The notes beneath the pieces are model-generated. The model had not been told where the DNA came from, ran no database searches, and saw nothing but the letters and a program-made list of their open reading frames with translations. 64,000 bases of DNA, from positions 268,598 to 332,597 of the forward strand of contig NZ_CYGY02000032.1 of NCBI RefSeq assembly GCF_900007165.1, written 5' to 3'. The stretch comes from Paraburkholderia piptadeniae. GTDB lineage: Bacteria; Pseudomonadota; Gammaproteobacteria; Burkholderiales; Burkholderiaceae. Each line of letters starts with the position of its first letter. The stretch's first letter is position 1. Below, piece after piece: positions 51,714 to 61,436 of the stretch. Both the position numbers and the translations under genes were made by a program.

Positions 51714-52592
51714 TCAGTAGGAAATGCGCGCCGGGTCCCGCGCACCGTATGGACCATCATGCGGGCCATCCCGACCGTGATGACCATTCGCGCCGTGCTC
51801 GTCGGCGCGCATCCGCTGCAGCGCGCGCAGGCAGTAGAAGCCGAACCACAGCGCCGTAAACACCAGGATGAAAGCATAGATCCAGATGGTCGCCGCGGTC
51901 ATGACAGGGAACAGCACGATCAGCCAGACGGACGACGCCCAGATGAGCGTCGGCAGCGAGCCGAGCAGCCCGCTCGCCACGCCGATCAGCAGCAGCGGCA
52001 AACGGTGTCGGCTCACGAGCGCGCGCCGCTCTTCGCTGCTCGCGTGCAGCGCGAGCGCGTCATACGTCATCACGCGATATGTGAGCCAGCCCCACAGCAG
52101 CGGCGGGATCAGCGCGAAAAAAGGCGGAATCAGCCACAGAGGCAGCGTGACCACGAGTACCACCAGGCATACGAGCGTCGTCCAGAGCGAGTGAACGAGA
52201 CTGCCGTACCACGTGCCGCCGCGCCGCATCTCCAGCCCGGCGAACTGACGCGCGGACAGATGCCGGATCACGGCGGGCATCGACAGCGTCGCGATCAGCA
52301 GCAGCACCGTCACGACGATGAGGGGTATCGCGACCGCGATCACGATGAACGGCGCAACGGCCGCATGCAGCGATGAAAACCCGAGCCAGTCGAACAGCCT
52401 GTAGAGCGTCGTCGTGAGCGGCCAGCCTTCGAGCCAGCTGCGCGTCGCGCCGATCAGCGTCTGCCAGGAAAACCAGAGGACCACGCCCCAGACAATCGCC
52501 GCCGCCGCAAACGGCATGAACGTCAGCCAGAGCATGCGCGGATGCAGCACGGAAGAAAGCGCGCGCCCAAACGAGCGCAAGAGGTCATTCAT
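51714..52592 (-). CDS. EI24-domain multi-pass membrane protein (CysZ-like fold)
   Basis: 292 residues with about five hydrophobic segments: near 19-42, 78-105, 140-165, 200-222 and 226-255. The EI24/CysZ superfamily shows features such as LTYRVMTYDALALHAS and the N-terminal FGRALSSVLHPRMLW, both seen here. E. coli CysZ is a sulfate-uptake protein, but many homologues have no known role. The C-terminal tail (DEHGANGHHGRDGPHDG) is hydrophilic and His/Gly-rich. First gene of a two-gene unit with the CinA-like gene. Confidence 0.85.
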   Translation of the reverse strand: MNDLLRSFGRALSSVLHPRMLWLTFMPFAAAAIVWGVVLWFSWQTLIGATRSWLEGWPLTTTLYRLFDWLGFSSLHAAVAPFIVIAVAIPLIVVTVLLLIATLSMPAVIRHLSARQFAGLEMRRGGTWYGSLVHSLWTTLVCLVVLVVTLPLWLIPPFFALIPPLLWGWLTYRVMTYDALALHASSEERRALVSRHRLPLLLIGVASGLLGSLPTLIWASSVWLIVLFPVMTAATIWIYAFILVFTALWFGFYCLRALQRMRADEHGANGHHGRDGPHDGPYGARDPARISY

Positions 52593-52807
52593 GCGAAGTC
52601 AATGACAGTAGCCGGAACGCAGGGAAAAGAAGGAAACGTGGACAGGATAAACCACGTCGAGTTCGGACGGCGAATGCAGGACTTGCGGCGTGGATAGCAA
52701 TGTGCGTGCGCCGCCGCGCCGGCCTGATCCACGAGCGCGAAGCCGGCGATCGCCGGGCGCGCGTGCGCTTGTGAAAAAGGCAATGGAGAAAGTACGTCGA
52801 CAGTGCG

Positions 52808-53791
52808 TCAGGCCGCGCGCCGCTGCTTCTTGCCGCCGATGCGCTGCGCGATGCGCACGAACGCCAGCCAGTGTTGCTCCCAGAAGCCTTCGCCGTAGTG
52901 CCGGCCGCTGAGCTGATCGCGGATGCCTGTCGGCTCCATCTCGCGGCTCCACGATGCGCTGCCGAACATCATGTCCCACCACGGAAACAGCACGCCGAAA
53001 TTGCAGCCGTACTTCAACCCTTCGTGGCCGTAACCGATCGCGTGATGACGGCGATGGAACGTCGGGCTGACGAGCAGGCGCTCGCCGAACCAACCGAAGT
53101 ACATGCGAATGTTCGCGTGCTGCACGCTCTGCGCAAGATTCGTGACGGCGACCAACACGACGAACTGCGACGGCGGCACGCCGATGAAGAGCGCGATAAC
53201 CGCAAAGAAGCACGCTTGCAGCAGATCGTCGAGCAGATGGTTGCGGTCGTCGGCCCAGAGCGACATCTGCTGCTGGCTGTGATGCACCGCGTGCAGTTCC
53301 CACCAGACGCCGATCCCGTGCTGCCCGCGGTGATACCAGTAGCCGGCGAAATCGAGCACCAGCAGATACATGATGAACGTGACGATCGGCTGGGTCGTCA
53401 CGCCGGGCCACAGATTGTCTAGCTCGATATTCGCGATGCCATGCAGGCGCAGCCAGCCTTGCACCGAGTCGAAAAACGGCTGCAGCGCGAAAAAGAAAAA
53501 CAGGTTGAGAATGCCGAGCTTCGCGATCCACGTGTACAGCACATCGACGCGCACCGCCTTGCGGTCCTTCCACTGCTCCACCGGCCGCAGCGCTTCGAGC
53601 GGCCGCAGCAGCGCGTACATCGCGAGCACTTCCAGCACGCCGACGATCAACCAGTAGAGGCTGTCGTACGTGTCTTCGTCGTAGTCCATCAGGTCGAAGC
53701 GAAACAGCAGCGGCTGCACGACATCGACGTACAGAAGCGTCTGGATCGACGAGATGAAGCTATCGAGATTGGAAACGATCAGATGGAACAT
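52808..53791 (-). CDS. Sterol desaturase / fatty acid hydroxylase family protein
   Basis: 327 residues. Integral membrane di-iron oxygenase family. Three histidine clusters are intact: HRGQH (154-158), HAVHH (167-171) and HRRHH (246-250). TM helices near 44-64, 90-108, 134-152 and 192-220. The natural substrate of bacterial members is usually unknown (lipids, carotenoid-like or hopanoid-type compounds). It lies between the EI24 and YncE-like genes, all minus strand, with gaps of 215 and 102 bp. Confidence 0.9.
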   Translation of the reverse strand: MFHLIVSNLDSFISSIQTLLYVDVVQPLLFRFDLMDYDEDTYDSLYWLIVGVLEVLAMYALLRPLEALRPVEQWKDRKAVRVDVLYTWIAKLGILNLFFFFALQPFFDSVQGWLRLHGIANIELDNLWPGVTTQPIVTFIMYLLVLDFAGYWYHRGQHGIGVWWELHAVHHSQQQMSLWADDRNHLLDDLLQACFFAVIALFIGVPPSQFVVLVAVTNLAQSVQHANIRMYFGWFGERLLVSPTFHRRHHAIGYGHEGLKYGCNFGVLFPWWDMMFGSASWSREMEPTGIRDQLSGRHYGEGFWEQHWLAFVRIAQRIGGKKQRRAA

Positions 53792-53893
53792 CGTGCTCTT
53801 CGTCGTTCGGCGTTACCCATGACTTTACCGCTTGGCTTCGCGGCTCGCAGGCGGGCGCTCAGGCAACGCGCGCCGCCTGCGTCATACGTCGCA

Positions 53894-54907
53894 TTACGCT
53901 CCGTTCGGCGCGGTGACGGGCGCGCGATCGAAGAAATAGATGCCGTGCGGCGAGCGGCCCACGGCGATCGTCTGGATCAGCTTGCGCGTGCTCAGGTCGA
54001 TCACGCCGACATGCTTCGCGAAACGGAACGTCACCCACAGATACCGTTTGTCCGCGGAAAGTTCCATGTCGTCCGGTCCAGGCATCAGGCCCGTGATGTC
54101 GCCGACGTTGGTGAGCGTGTCTTCGTCGATGATGCTGATCGTGCTTGCCACCCGGTTCGACACCGCGACGTGCTTGCCGTCCGCGAGCGAGCGGAAGTTG
54201 TGCGCGCCCTTGCCCGTCGTGATCGTTTTCACGACCTTCTGGTTCCTCCAGTCGACGACAGCCACATAGTCCGCGCCCGTCATGCCGACGAGCAGGTACT
54301 TGTCACCGGGTGTCATCCACAGGCCGGCCGGCACCTTGCCGACTTTCATCTTCCACTTGACCGTCTGCGTGGCGAGATCGACGGCCGCCAGTTCGCCCGA
54401 CACCTGCAGCGTGATAAACACCGTCTTGCTGTCGTTCGTGAACGCGATGTGGCTCGGCATCACCGCGAGCGGCAGACGGCTCGCCAGCGTCATGTTGTGG
54501 CCGTCGTAGTGGTAAATGTCGAGCCGGTCGAGGCGCAGGCCCGTCGTCACGAGCCACTTGCGATCCGGCGAAAAACCGATCTGATAGGGATCTTCGATGT
54601 TTTCGATCCAGCGCTGCAGCTTGCCTGTTTTCGGGTCGACGAACATCAGATTGTTCGACACCGAATTCGCGACGATCAGCGAGGAATTATCCGGCGTCGC
54701 CATCAGGTGATGCGGCTCCTTGCCGGTCGGCACGGTATCGACAACCTGACGCGTGGCCTCGTCTATCAGGCTCAGCGTGGCTTCGCCGGAATTGAGCACG
54801 ATCACGTTGTTCGCATGAACCGCCGGGGAGAAGAAGCTTGCTGCCGCGACGAGCGCAGCGCCGGCTGCAAACGTGCTGGTCAAGCCGGGAAGGGAAAATT
54901 TGCGCAT
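53894..54907 (-). CDS. YncE-like exported beta-propeller protein
   Basis: 337 residues. Signal peptide with predicted cleavage after AVHA (residue 32). The mature protein consists of repeated YVTN/NHL-like blades: EATRQVVDTVPTGKEPHHL, GKLQRWIENI, TQTVKWKMKVGKVPAG, NQKVVKTITTGKGAHN, DTLTNVGDITGLMPGPDDM and TRKLIQTIAVGRSPHGI, about seven blades. Periplasmic; related proteins bind DNA or metals, or act as scaffolds. Function not assigned. Its neighbours are a sterol-desaturase-family gene and, divergently, the adhesin. Confidence 0.85.
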   Translation of the reverse strand: MRKFSLPGLTSTFAAGAALVAAASFFSPAVHANNVIVLNSGEATLSLIDEATRQVVDTVPTGKEPHHLMATPDNSSLIVANSVSNNLMFVDPKTGKLQRWIENIEDPYQIGFSPDRKWLVTTGLRLDRLDIYHYDGHNMTLASRLPLAVMPSHIAFTNDSKTVFITLQVSGELAAVDLATQTVKWKMKVGKVPAGLWMTPGDKYLLVGMTGADYVAVVDWRNQKVVKTITTGKGAHNFRSLADGKHVAVSNRVASTISIIDEDTLTNVGDITGLMPGPDDMELSADKRYLWVTFRFAKHVGVIDLSTRKLIQTIAVGRSPHGIYFFDRAPVTAPNGA

Positions 54908-55449
54908 GAAAACTCACATCAGGGGACAGTCGCCATTGTAGAACGTTTGCACGGCCCAACGGTTGACCCGGATCGCGGAAAAACAGGCCCTTGCGGCGCG
55001 TTGACGCAAGGGCTTTGCGCGATCCGACGCGGGCATTTTTGCCGTTGGTGCGCTGGCCCGAACATCGACGTTCGCATAGCCCGATCAATCCAATTTCTGC
55101 CTTTGAAATTCCAATGCCGATCGCTAATCCGGCTCATAAATCCGCAAATAAAACTGGATTAATCACCACCCGTTTTCACTGATTGCAGACGGAAAATTCA
55201 GATCGTTATTAATTAAGAATTACCTCATATCGACGCTTTGTCATCCGCCAAAAAATCCGTGGATGCAATACCCGTTTTGACGCTTGCCAGCAAAACGGAT
55301 GCGAGCCGGCCAGCGCGGCTTGAACGAGCCCGCGCCTTCACAAGCATCTTCTCCATTCCAGCAAAGCGGGTCTTGCCATAACCGATGCTTGTCCAGCCGC
55401 GAGGCGTATCCGAGTCATTGCTGTTCTGCTTTATCCGGAGTTTTGAGGC
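54908..55449. other. Intergenic region between the YncE-like gene and the adhesin
   Basis: About 540 bp. The stretch 55085-55260 is clearly AT-richer than the rest of the window, as often seen upstream of surface-protein genes; possible binding zone for H-NS-like proteins (inferred). No gene or terminator is seen. Confidence 0.5.
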
Positions 55450-56901
55450 ATGAAAATGACGATTGAAATGGCGCAAACTCACTTCGCACCCTATTGCGCC
55501 GCCTTGAACGAAGTCGAAATACAGCCGGCGACACGCTCGCGCCGGCGCGCGCAACTGATGCTTGCGTGCCTGGCGCTGTCGTCCGCAGTGGCAAACGCCA
55601 ACGCCCAGGTGTTGATTGGCAATGGTTCGGTCGCTGTCGACACGACGGGCGTCGCGCTAGGCAATACCGCGTATTCCGGCGGTGTGAATGCGGTGGCCGT
55701 CGGCGACACCTCGACGGCATCCGGCAACAATGCGACGGCGATCGGCGCGCATGCGGGCGCGATGGCAGGCGCGTCAACCGCGCTGGGCGACACCGCCCAG
55801 GCGAACGCGTTCCAGTCACTCGCGCTCGGCGCGAATTCGATGGCAACCTTCAGCAACAGCATCGCGCTGGGTTCGGGCTCGGTCACCCTGTTCGGCACGC
55901 AGATCGGCTATACGGCTTTCGGGTTGACTGGGCCGCAGTCATCGTCTGGTGAAGTCAACGTCGGCAACCGTACGATCAGCACCGTCGCGCCGGGACGCGC
56001 CGATCAGGACGCCGTCAATGTCGCGCAACTGAAGTCCGTCACGAACAGGTTCGACGGCGAATTGTCGGCGGTCAGGAGCCGGCTCGACGACGAATTGGGC
56101 GCTGTGACAAGGCGATCTGACGGCGCTGTGATGTACGACCGCAACCCCGACGGCACGGTCAACCACGACAGCGTCACGCTGCAAGGCGACCCGGCGAACG
56201 GCGGCACCCGCATCCGCAACGTCGCGGATGCCGTCGACGCCCATGATGCCGTCAACCTCGGCCAGCTTTCCGCGCTGCTCGACAGCGCAGTCGGCAACAT
56301 CACGGTGAACACGTCGAATCCGATGTTCAGCGCCGAAGGCTCGCCTGCCACTGAACCGGCAGTGGCCAGCGGCACACACTCCATCGCCGCGGGCGCCAAT
56401 GCGCAGGCGAGCGGCGCAAACGCGGTGGCGCTGGGCGCAGGCTCGAACGCGAGCGCGGATAATTCGGTCGCGCTCGGCCAGGGCTCGGTCGCCGATCGCG
56501 CGAATACCGTATCGGTCGGTGCGCCTGGCGAGGAGCGGCAAATCACGAACGTCGCGGCAGGCGTGCAGGGCACGGACGCCGTCAACGTCAACCAGTTGAA
56601 CCAGAGCGTGAGCGGCGCAGTCGGCCAGGCAAAGAGCTATACCGACGACAAGGTGCGCTCGGTTCGCAAGGACGGCTACGGCGGCACAGCCGCGGCGATC
56701 GCGATGGCGGGCCTTCCGCAAGCGGTGCTGCCGGGTCGCGGCCTGGTCGCGCTGGCAGCGGGCACGTACGGCGGACAGTCTGCGATGGCGGTCGGCGTGT
56801 CGCAACTGTCGGACACGGGCAAGTGGGTGTACAAGCTCCAGGGCACGGCAAGCTCGCGCGGCGAAGTCGGCGCGTCGATTGGCGCGGGGATGCACTGGTG
56901 A
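55450..56901 (+). CDS. Trimeric autotransporter adhesin (YadA-like)
   Basis: 483 residues. N-terminal signal region (to about residue 52, with a hydrophilic start followed by LMLACLALSSAVANANAQ). Head made of SVAVDTTGVALG-type and NAVALGAGSNASADNS left-handed beta-roll repeats (about 58-145 and 308-350). Three necks: about 171-195, 253-273 (IRNVADAVDAHDAVNLGQL) and 360-385. A short coiled coil about 195-225. C-terminal YadA anchor from about 405 ending in W483. Probably a surface adhesin of modest length. A start at 55456 is possible. Confidence 0.9.
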   Translation: MKMTIEMAQTHFAPYCAALNEVEIQPATRSRRRAQLMLACLALSSAVANANAQVLIGNGSVAVDTTGVALGNTAYSGGVNAVAVGDTSTASGNNATAIGAHAGAMAGASTALGDTAQANAFQSLALGANSMATFSNSIALGSGSVTLFGTQIGYTAFGLTGPQSSSGEVNVGNRTISTVAPGRADQDAVNVAQLKSVTNRFDGELSAVRSRLDDELGAVTRRSDGAVMYDRNPDGTVNHDSVTLQGDPANGGTRIRNVADAVDAHDAVNLGQLSALLDSAVGNITVNTSNPMFSAEGSPATEPAVASGTHSIAAGANAQASGANAVALGAGSNASADNSVALGQGSVADRANTVSVGAPGEERQITNVAAGVQGTDAVNVNQLNQSVSGAVGQAKSYTDDKVRSVRKDGYGGTAAAIAMAGLPQAVLPGRGLVALAAGTYGGQSAMAVGVSQLSDTGKWVYKLQGTASSRGEVGASIGAGMHW

Positions 56902-56930
56902 GACGCATGTCTCCTCGCGAGTGAGCGAAC

Positions 56931-56973
56931 GACGAAAATCACAGGGTGTGATTTTGCCCTCGTGATTTTCGTC
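56931..56973. terminator. Hairpin between the adhesin gene and hrpA
   Basis: A 12-bp stem (GACGAAAATCAC / GTGATTTTCGTC) continued by AGGG/CCCT with one bulged base. It lacks a clean T-run, but its position between convergent genes suggests a bidirectional terminator. Confidence 0.6.
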
Positions 56974-57057
56974 CGCTTTCGCAAGGCCACGCCACACTGC
57001 GCAACAAGCGCTCCAATGCACACCATCCGGTGAACCGAACGGGAGGCACCGAATTCG

Positions 57058-60000
57058 TCACCGCTGCATCGATTCCCAGACCTTGTAGAGCCGCTTGACG
57101 GAAACGGGCATCGGCGTGCGCAGTTCCTGCGCGAAGAGCGACACGCGCAACTCTTCGAGCAGCCAGCGGAACTCGGCGAGCCGCGCATCGGGCACGCCGC
57201 CGCGCTGCGCGAGCGCGCGCTGGTAATGCTGCGCGAGCGGCTGCAATTCCGCGGACTGACGCGCGTCGCGCGCCGGATCGGCTTTCAGCTTGTCGATGCG
57301 CAGCGCGATGCCCTTCAGGTAGCGCGGGAAATGGGTCAGCTGCGTGTAGGGCGTATCGACGACAAAGCGCTTGCCGATCAGCGCATCCAACTGGTTCTGC
57401 ATGTCCGCATAAGGCGCGGCGAACGGCTTCGCCTGCGCCAGCTTTTTGACGACAGCCGCGTACTCGCCAAGAATCAGTCCGCCGAGGCGTGCAATCTCTT
57501 GCGCGAGCAGCGTCAACCGGCTGCGGCCCTCGTCCTTGCGCGCGTGGAAGCTCGTGTCGTCGTCGGGCAGCGGGTCTTGCAGGCACGCGCGGTCGAGCGC
57601 CGTGTCGATCAGTTGATCGCGCAGCTCTTCCTGCGTGCCGCGCGGCATGAACTGCATCGCCATTTCGCGCAAGCCCGGCAGGTTCTTTTCGAGGTACTTG
57701 ATCGGCTCGCGCAACTGCAACGCGAAGAGCCGCCGCAGCCCCGCGCGATGGATGCGCGCGGCCTCGTCGGGCGAATCGAACACTTCGACGTCGCAATGCG
57801 TGCCGCGATCGACAAGCGCCGGATAGCCGAACAACGTCTGCCCGCCCCGGCGGATTTCGAGCAGCTCGGGCAGCTTGCCGAAATTCCACGTCGTCAGGTT
57901 TTCGTAGAGCGCGGTCGCGGATGCCGCGGCGGCTTCGGCCTTCGACGGCGTGTGCGGCGCGCTCGAAGCGCTTCGCGCGGCAGCGCTGTTCGCACCACGC
58001 GAGCCGTCGCCCGTCGCGCTGCGCGCAGACGCGCCGCCGCCACCCGATGTGGCATTGGCGAGCGCCGCGCCTGCCGCGCTCGCCGCGATTTTCTGAAAAT
58101 GCTGTTGCGCCTGGCCGCCGAGTTCGGCGCGCAGTTGCGCGAGGTTGCGGCCCATCGCGAGTTGACGGCCGTGCTCGTCGATGACCTTGAAGTTCATGAA
58201 CAGATGCGGCGCGAGCGTTTCGAGCTTGAAGTCCGACTGCTTCATCGCGACCTGCTTCTGCTCGCGGACATCGGCGACCAGCGCATCGAGCAGACCGCCC
58301 GTGCCGAAGCGCGTGCCGCCATGACGCTCAACGAAGCCCGCCGCGTACTCCGGCAGCGGCACGCAGTGGCGGCGCAGCTTCTGCGGCAACGACTTGAGCA
58401 GCAGTTGCGTCTTCTCTTTCAGCATGCCCGGCACGAGCCACTCGACGCGCCGCGCATCCACCTGGTTGAGCGCGAAGAGCGGCACGGCGAGCGTCACGCC
58501 ATCGCGCGGCGAGCCAGGTTCGAAGTGATACGTCAGCGCCATTTCGACGCCCGACATCGTCATCCGTTTCGGGAACAGATCGGTGGTGACGCCGGCCGCT
58601 TCGTGACGCATCAGGTCGTCGCGCGACAGGTACAGCAGACGCAGCTTGTCTTCCTGCTGCCCGCTCTTCTTCACTTCGTCGCGATACCAGCGCTCGAACG
58701 CGGCGCCCGTATAGATGCCGTTCGGAATCGCGTGATCGTAGAACGCGTAGATGAGTTCGTCGTCGACCAGCACGTCCTGCCGGCGCGACTTGTGTTCAAG
58801 CTGCTCGATTTCGCCGAGCAGCTTGCGGTTGTGCGCGAAGAACGCGAGCTTCGTATCGAACTCGCCTTCGACGAGCGCGCCACGAATGAACAGCTCCCGC
58901 GCGCGCGCCGGGTCCTGCTTGCCGAAGCTCACGCGCCGCCGGTGATAGACGGGCAAGCCGTACAGCATCGCGCGCTCGAACGCCGACACCTGTGCGGCGC
59001 GCTTTTCCCAATGCGGCTCCGAGAGCGACTTCTTCAACAGATGCGCGCCCACCCGCTCGACCCATTCCGGCTCGATCTTCGCGATACAGCGCGCGTACAG
59101 CCGGCTCGTCTCGACCAGTTCCGCCGCCATCGCCCACTTGCCCGCCTTCTTCACGAGCGCCGAGCCCGGCCACAGATAGAACTTGATGCCGCGCGCGCCG
59201 AGATAATACGGCTCGTCGTCGGCTTTCAGGCCAATGTTGCCGAGCAGGCCCGTCAGCAGCGCGAGATGGATCTGCTCGAAGGTCGCGTCGCTTTCGTTCA
59301 GACGCCAGCCATGCTCGCGCACCACCGTCAGCAGTTGCGAATGCACATCGCGCCATTCGCGCAGACGCAGATGCGAAAGGAAGTTCTGCCGGCATGCATC
59401 GGTTAGCTGTTTGTTCGACTTCTTGTGCGCGACGGCTTCTTCGAACCACGCCCAGATCTTCAGCCATTGCAGGAACTCCGAGCGCTCGTCGGCAAACTTG
59501 CGATGCGCCTGATCCGCCTGCTCCTGCGCGTCGATCGGGCGATCGCGCGGGTCCTGCACCGACAGCGCGCTCGCGATGATCAGCAGTTCGCGCAGCGACT
59601 GCTGGTCGCGCGCGGCGAGAATCATCCGGCCGACGCGCGGATCGAGCGGCAGGCGCGCGAGTTCGCGGCCGAGCGGCGTCAGCGCGTTGTCGTCGTCGAC
59701 GGCGCCGAGTTCGTTGAGCAACTGATATCCGTCGGCGATTGCGCGGCCCGGCGGCGGCTCGATGAACGGGAACGTTTCGATAGCCGTCAGATGCAGCGAC
59801 TTCATCCGCAAGATAACGGCGGCGAGCGACGAACGCAGAATCTCGGGGTCCGTGAAGCGCGCTCGCGCCTGGAAATCGGTTTCGTCGTAGAGACGAATGC
59901 AGATGCCGTCGGCGACGCGGCCGCAGCGCCCTGCCCGCTGGTTCGCGGCCGCCTGCGAAATCGACTCGACCTGCAACTGCTCGACCTTGTTGCGGTACGA

Positions 60001-61413
60001 GTAGCGCTTCACGCGCGCGAGGCCCGTGTCGATCACGTAACGGATGCCGGGCACCGTCAGCGACGTTTCGGCGACGTTGGTCGCGAGCACGATGCGCCGC
60101 GCGTTCGACGGACGGAACACGCGCTCCTGTTCCGCCGCGGAAAGCCGCGCGAACAGCGGCAGGATTTCCGTATGCGGTGGATGGTGCTTGCGCAGCGCCT
60201 CCGCCGCATCGCGAATTTCGCGCTCGCCGGGCAGGAACACGAGCACGTCGCCGGGGCCTTCGCGGCACAGTTCGTCGGCGGCTTCGACGATCGCGTCCAT
60301 CAGATCGCGATCCGTTTCGCGCTGCGTTCTCGGACGATCCGGCCGTTCGGAACGATCGCCGCGCTCGCGGCCTGCATGGCCTTCCGCCGCTTTCACAGCC
60401 GGCGAATCTTCGGCGACGGGGCGATAGCGCACTTCGACGGGATAGAGCCGCCCGCTCACTTCGATCACGGGCGCGGGCTTTTCTTCGCTGCCGAAATGGC
60501 GCGCGAAACGGTCGGCATCGATGGTCGCGGACGTCACGACCAGCTTCAGATCGGGACGCCTCGGCAGGATTTCCTTCAGATAGCCGAGCAGAAAATCGAT
60601 GTTGAGACTGCGCTCGTGCGCTTCGTCGATGATCAGCGTGTCGTACGCCTTGAGCAGCGGATCGGTCTGCGTTTCCGCGAGCAGAATGCCGTCCGTCATC
60701 AGCTTGACGGAGGCGCCCGGCGCGAGATTGTCGGTGAAGCGCACCTTGTAGCCGACCACTTCGCCGAACGGCGTGCCGAGTTCCTCGGCGATGCGCCGGC
60801 CCGTCGCCGATGCCGCGATCCGGCGCGGCTGTGTGTGGCCGATCAGGCCGCTGCCGCCCGCGCCGAGCCCGCGTCCCAGCGCGAGACAGATTTTCGGCAG
60901 CTGGGTCGTCTTGCCCGAACCCGTCTCGCCGCTGACGATCACGACCTGATGACCCGCGATCGCGCGTGCGATTTCGTCGCGTCTGCCCGAGACGGGCAAC
61001 GCTTCGGGGAACGTGATGGGCGGGATCGGATTCGGTTCGATGATGCGTGCGGGCTTGTGCGGTTCGCGCGGGCCCGTGCGGGGCTTTTCGCGAGGCTTTT
61101 CATTTTCGCGAGGCTTTTTATTTTGCTGGCCGTCTTGTTTGCCGCCCTGAGCGCGCGGCTGGCCATGCGCACCGCCTTTCGCGCGTTCGCGAGCGGCGCC
61201 TGCGTCTTTTGTGCCCGCGTCACCGGACGCGGAATCGTCCGAGCGCGGCGCATTCGCAACGTCCACGGAAAGGTCACGTCGCGAAGCTTCGCCGCGAGCG
61301 TCGCGCGGTGCATTGTGACGCTCGCGTGGCGTCGCCTTCGCGGCGTCCTTCGAAGCAGCGTCAGCCGCGTTTTTCGTATCGGCTCCAGCGGAGCTTTTGG
61401 GTACATTCGACAT
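57058..61413 (-). CDS. hrpA: ATP-dependent RNA helicase HrpA (DEAH box)
   Basis: 1451 residues, longer than E. coli HrpA (about 1300). N-terminal ~140 residues form a low-complexity K/E/R/D/A-rich extension. The helicase has GETGSGKTTQ (Walker A, 162-169), DEAH (263-266), SAT (295-297) and RCGRVADGICIRLY (motif VI region), then the HA2/OB domains and the DUF3418 C-terminal region. Acts on RNA, probably ribosome-related. Start at 61413; no ribosome site precedes it and the -10 stands only 8 nt upstream, so it may be leaderless. Divergent from argA. Confidence 0.95.
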   Translation of the reverse strand: MSNVPKSSAGADTKNAADAASKDAAKATPRERHNAPRDARGEASRRDLSVDVANAPRSDDSASGDAGTKDAGAARERAKGGAHGQPRAQGGKQDGQQNKKPRENEKPREKPRTGPREPHKPARIIEPNPIPPITFPEALPVSGRRDEIARAIAGHQVVIVSGETGSGKTTQLPKICLALGRGLGAGGSGLIGHTQPRRIAASATGRRIAEELGTPFGEVVGYKVRFTDNLAPGASVKLMTDGILLAETQTDPLLKAYDTLIIDEAHERSLNIDFLLGYLKEILPRRPDLKLVVTSATIDADRFARHFGSEEKPAPVIEVSGRLYPVEVRYRPVAEDSPAVKAAEGHAGRERGDRSERPDRPRTQRETDRDLMDAIVEAADELCREGPGDVLVFLPGEREIRDAAEALRKHHPPHTEILPLFARLSAAEQERVFRPSNARRIVLATNVAETSLTVPGIRYVIDTGLARVKRYSYRNKVEQLQVESISQAAANQRAGRCGRVADGICIRLYDETDFQARARFTDPEILRSSLAAVILRMKSLHLTAIETFPFIEPPPGRAIADGYQLLNELGAVDDDNALTPLGRELARLPLDPRVGRMILAARDQQSLRELLIIASALSVQDPRDRPIDAQEQADQAHRKFADERSEFLQWLKIWAWFEEAVAHKKSNKQLTDACRQNFLSHLRLREWRDVHSQLLTVVREHGWRLNESDATFEQIHLALLTGLLGNIGLKADDEPYYLGARGIKFYLWPGSALVKKAGKWAMAAELVETSRLYARCIAKIEPEWVERVGAHLLKKSLSEPHWEKRAAQVSAFERAMLYGLPVYHRRRVSFGKQDPARARELFIRGALVEGEFDTKLAFFAHNRKLLGEIEQLEHKSRRQDVLVDDELIYAFYDHAIPNGIYTGAAFERWYRDEVKKSGQQEDKLRLLYLSRDDLMRHEAAGVTTDLFPKRMTMSGVEMALTYHFEPGSPRDGVTLAVPLFALNQVDARRVEWLVPGMLKEKTQLLLKSLPQKLRRHCVPLPEYAAGFVERHGGTRFGTGGLLDALVADVREQKQVAMKQSDFKLETLAPHLFMNFKVIDEHGRQLAMGRNLAQLRAELGGQAQQHFQKIAASAAGAALANATSGGGGASARSATGDGSRGANSAAARSASSAPHTPSKAEAAAASATALYENLTTWNFGKLPELLEIRRGGQTLFGYPALVDRGTHCDVEVFDSPDEAARIHRAGLRRLFALQLREPIKYLEKNLPGLREMAMQFMPRGTQEELRDQLIDTALDRACLQDPLPDDDTSFHARKDEGRSRLTLLAQEIARLGGLILGEYAAVVKKLAQAKPFAAPYADMQNQLDALIGKRFVVDTPYTQLTHFPRYLKGIALRIDKLKADPARDARQSAELQPLAQHYQRALAQRGGVPDARLAEFRWLLEELRVSLFAQELRTPMPVSVKRLYKVWESMQR

Positions 61414-61421
61414 GGGGGCGC

Positions 61422-61429
61422 ATTATAAT
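61422..61429. promoter_or_regulatory. Palindromic -10 shared by hrpA and argA
   Basis: ATTATAAT is its own reverse complement and gives TATAAT on both strands. It stands 7 nt before the argA ATG and 8 nt before the hrpA ATG, in a 23-bp intergenic gap with no ribosome site for either gene. Both mRNAs would be leaderless or nearly so. Confidence 0.65.
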
Positions 61430-61436
61430 CCGGGGC

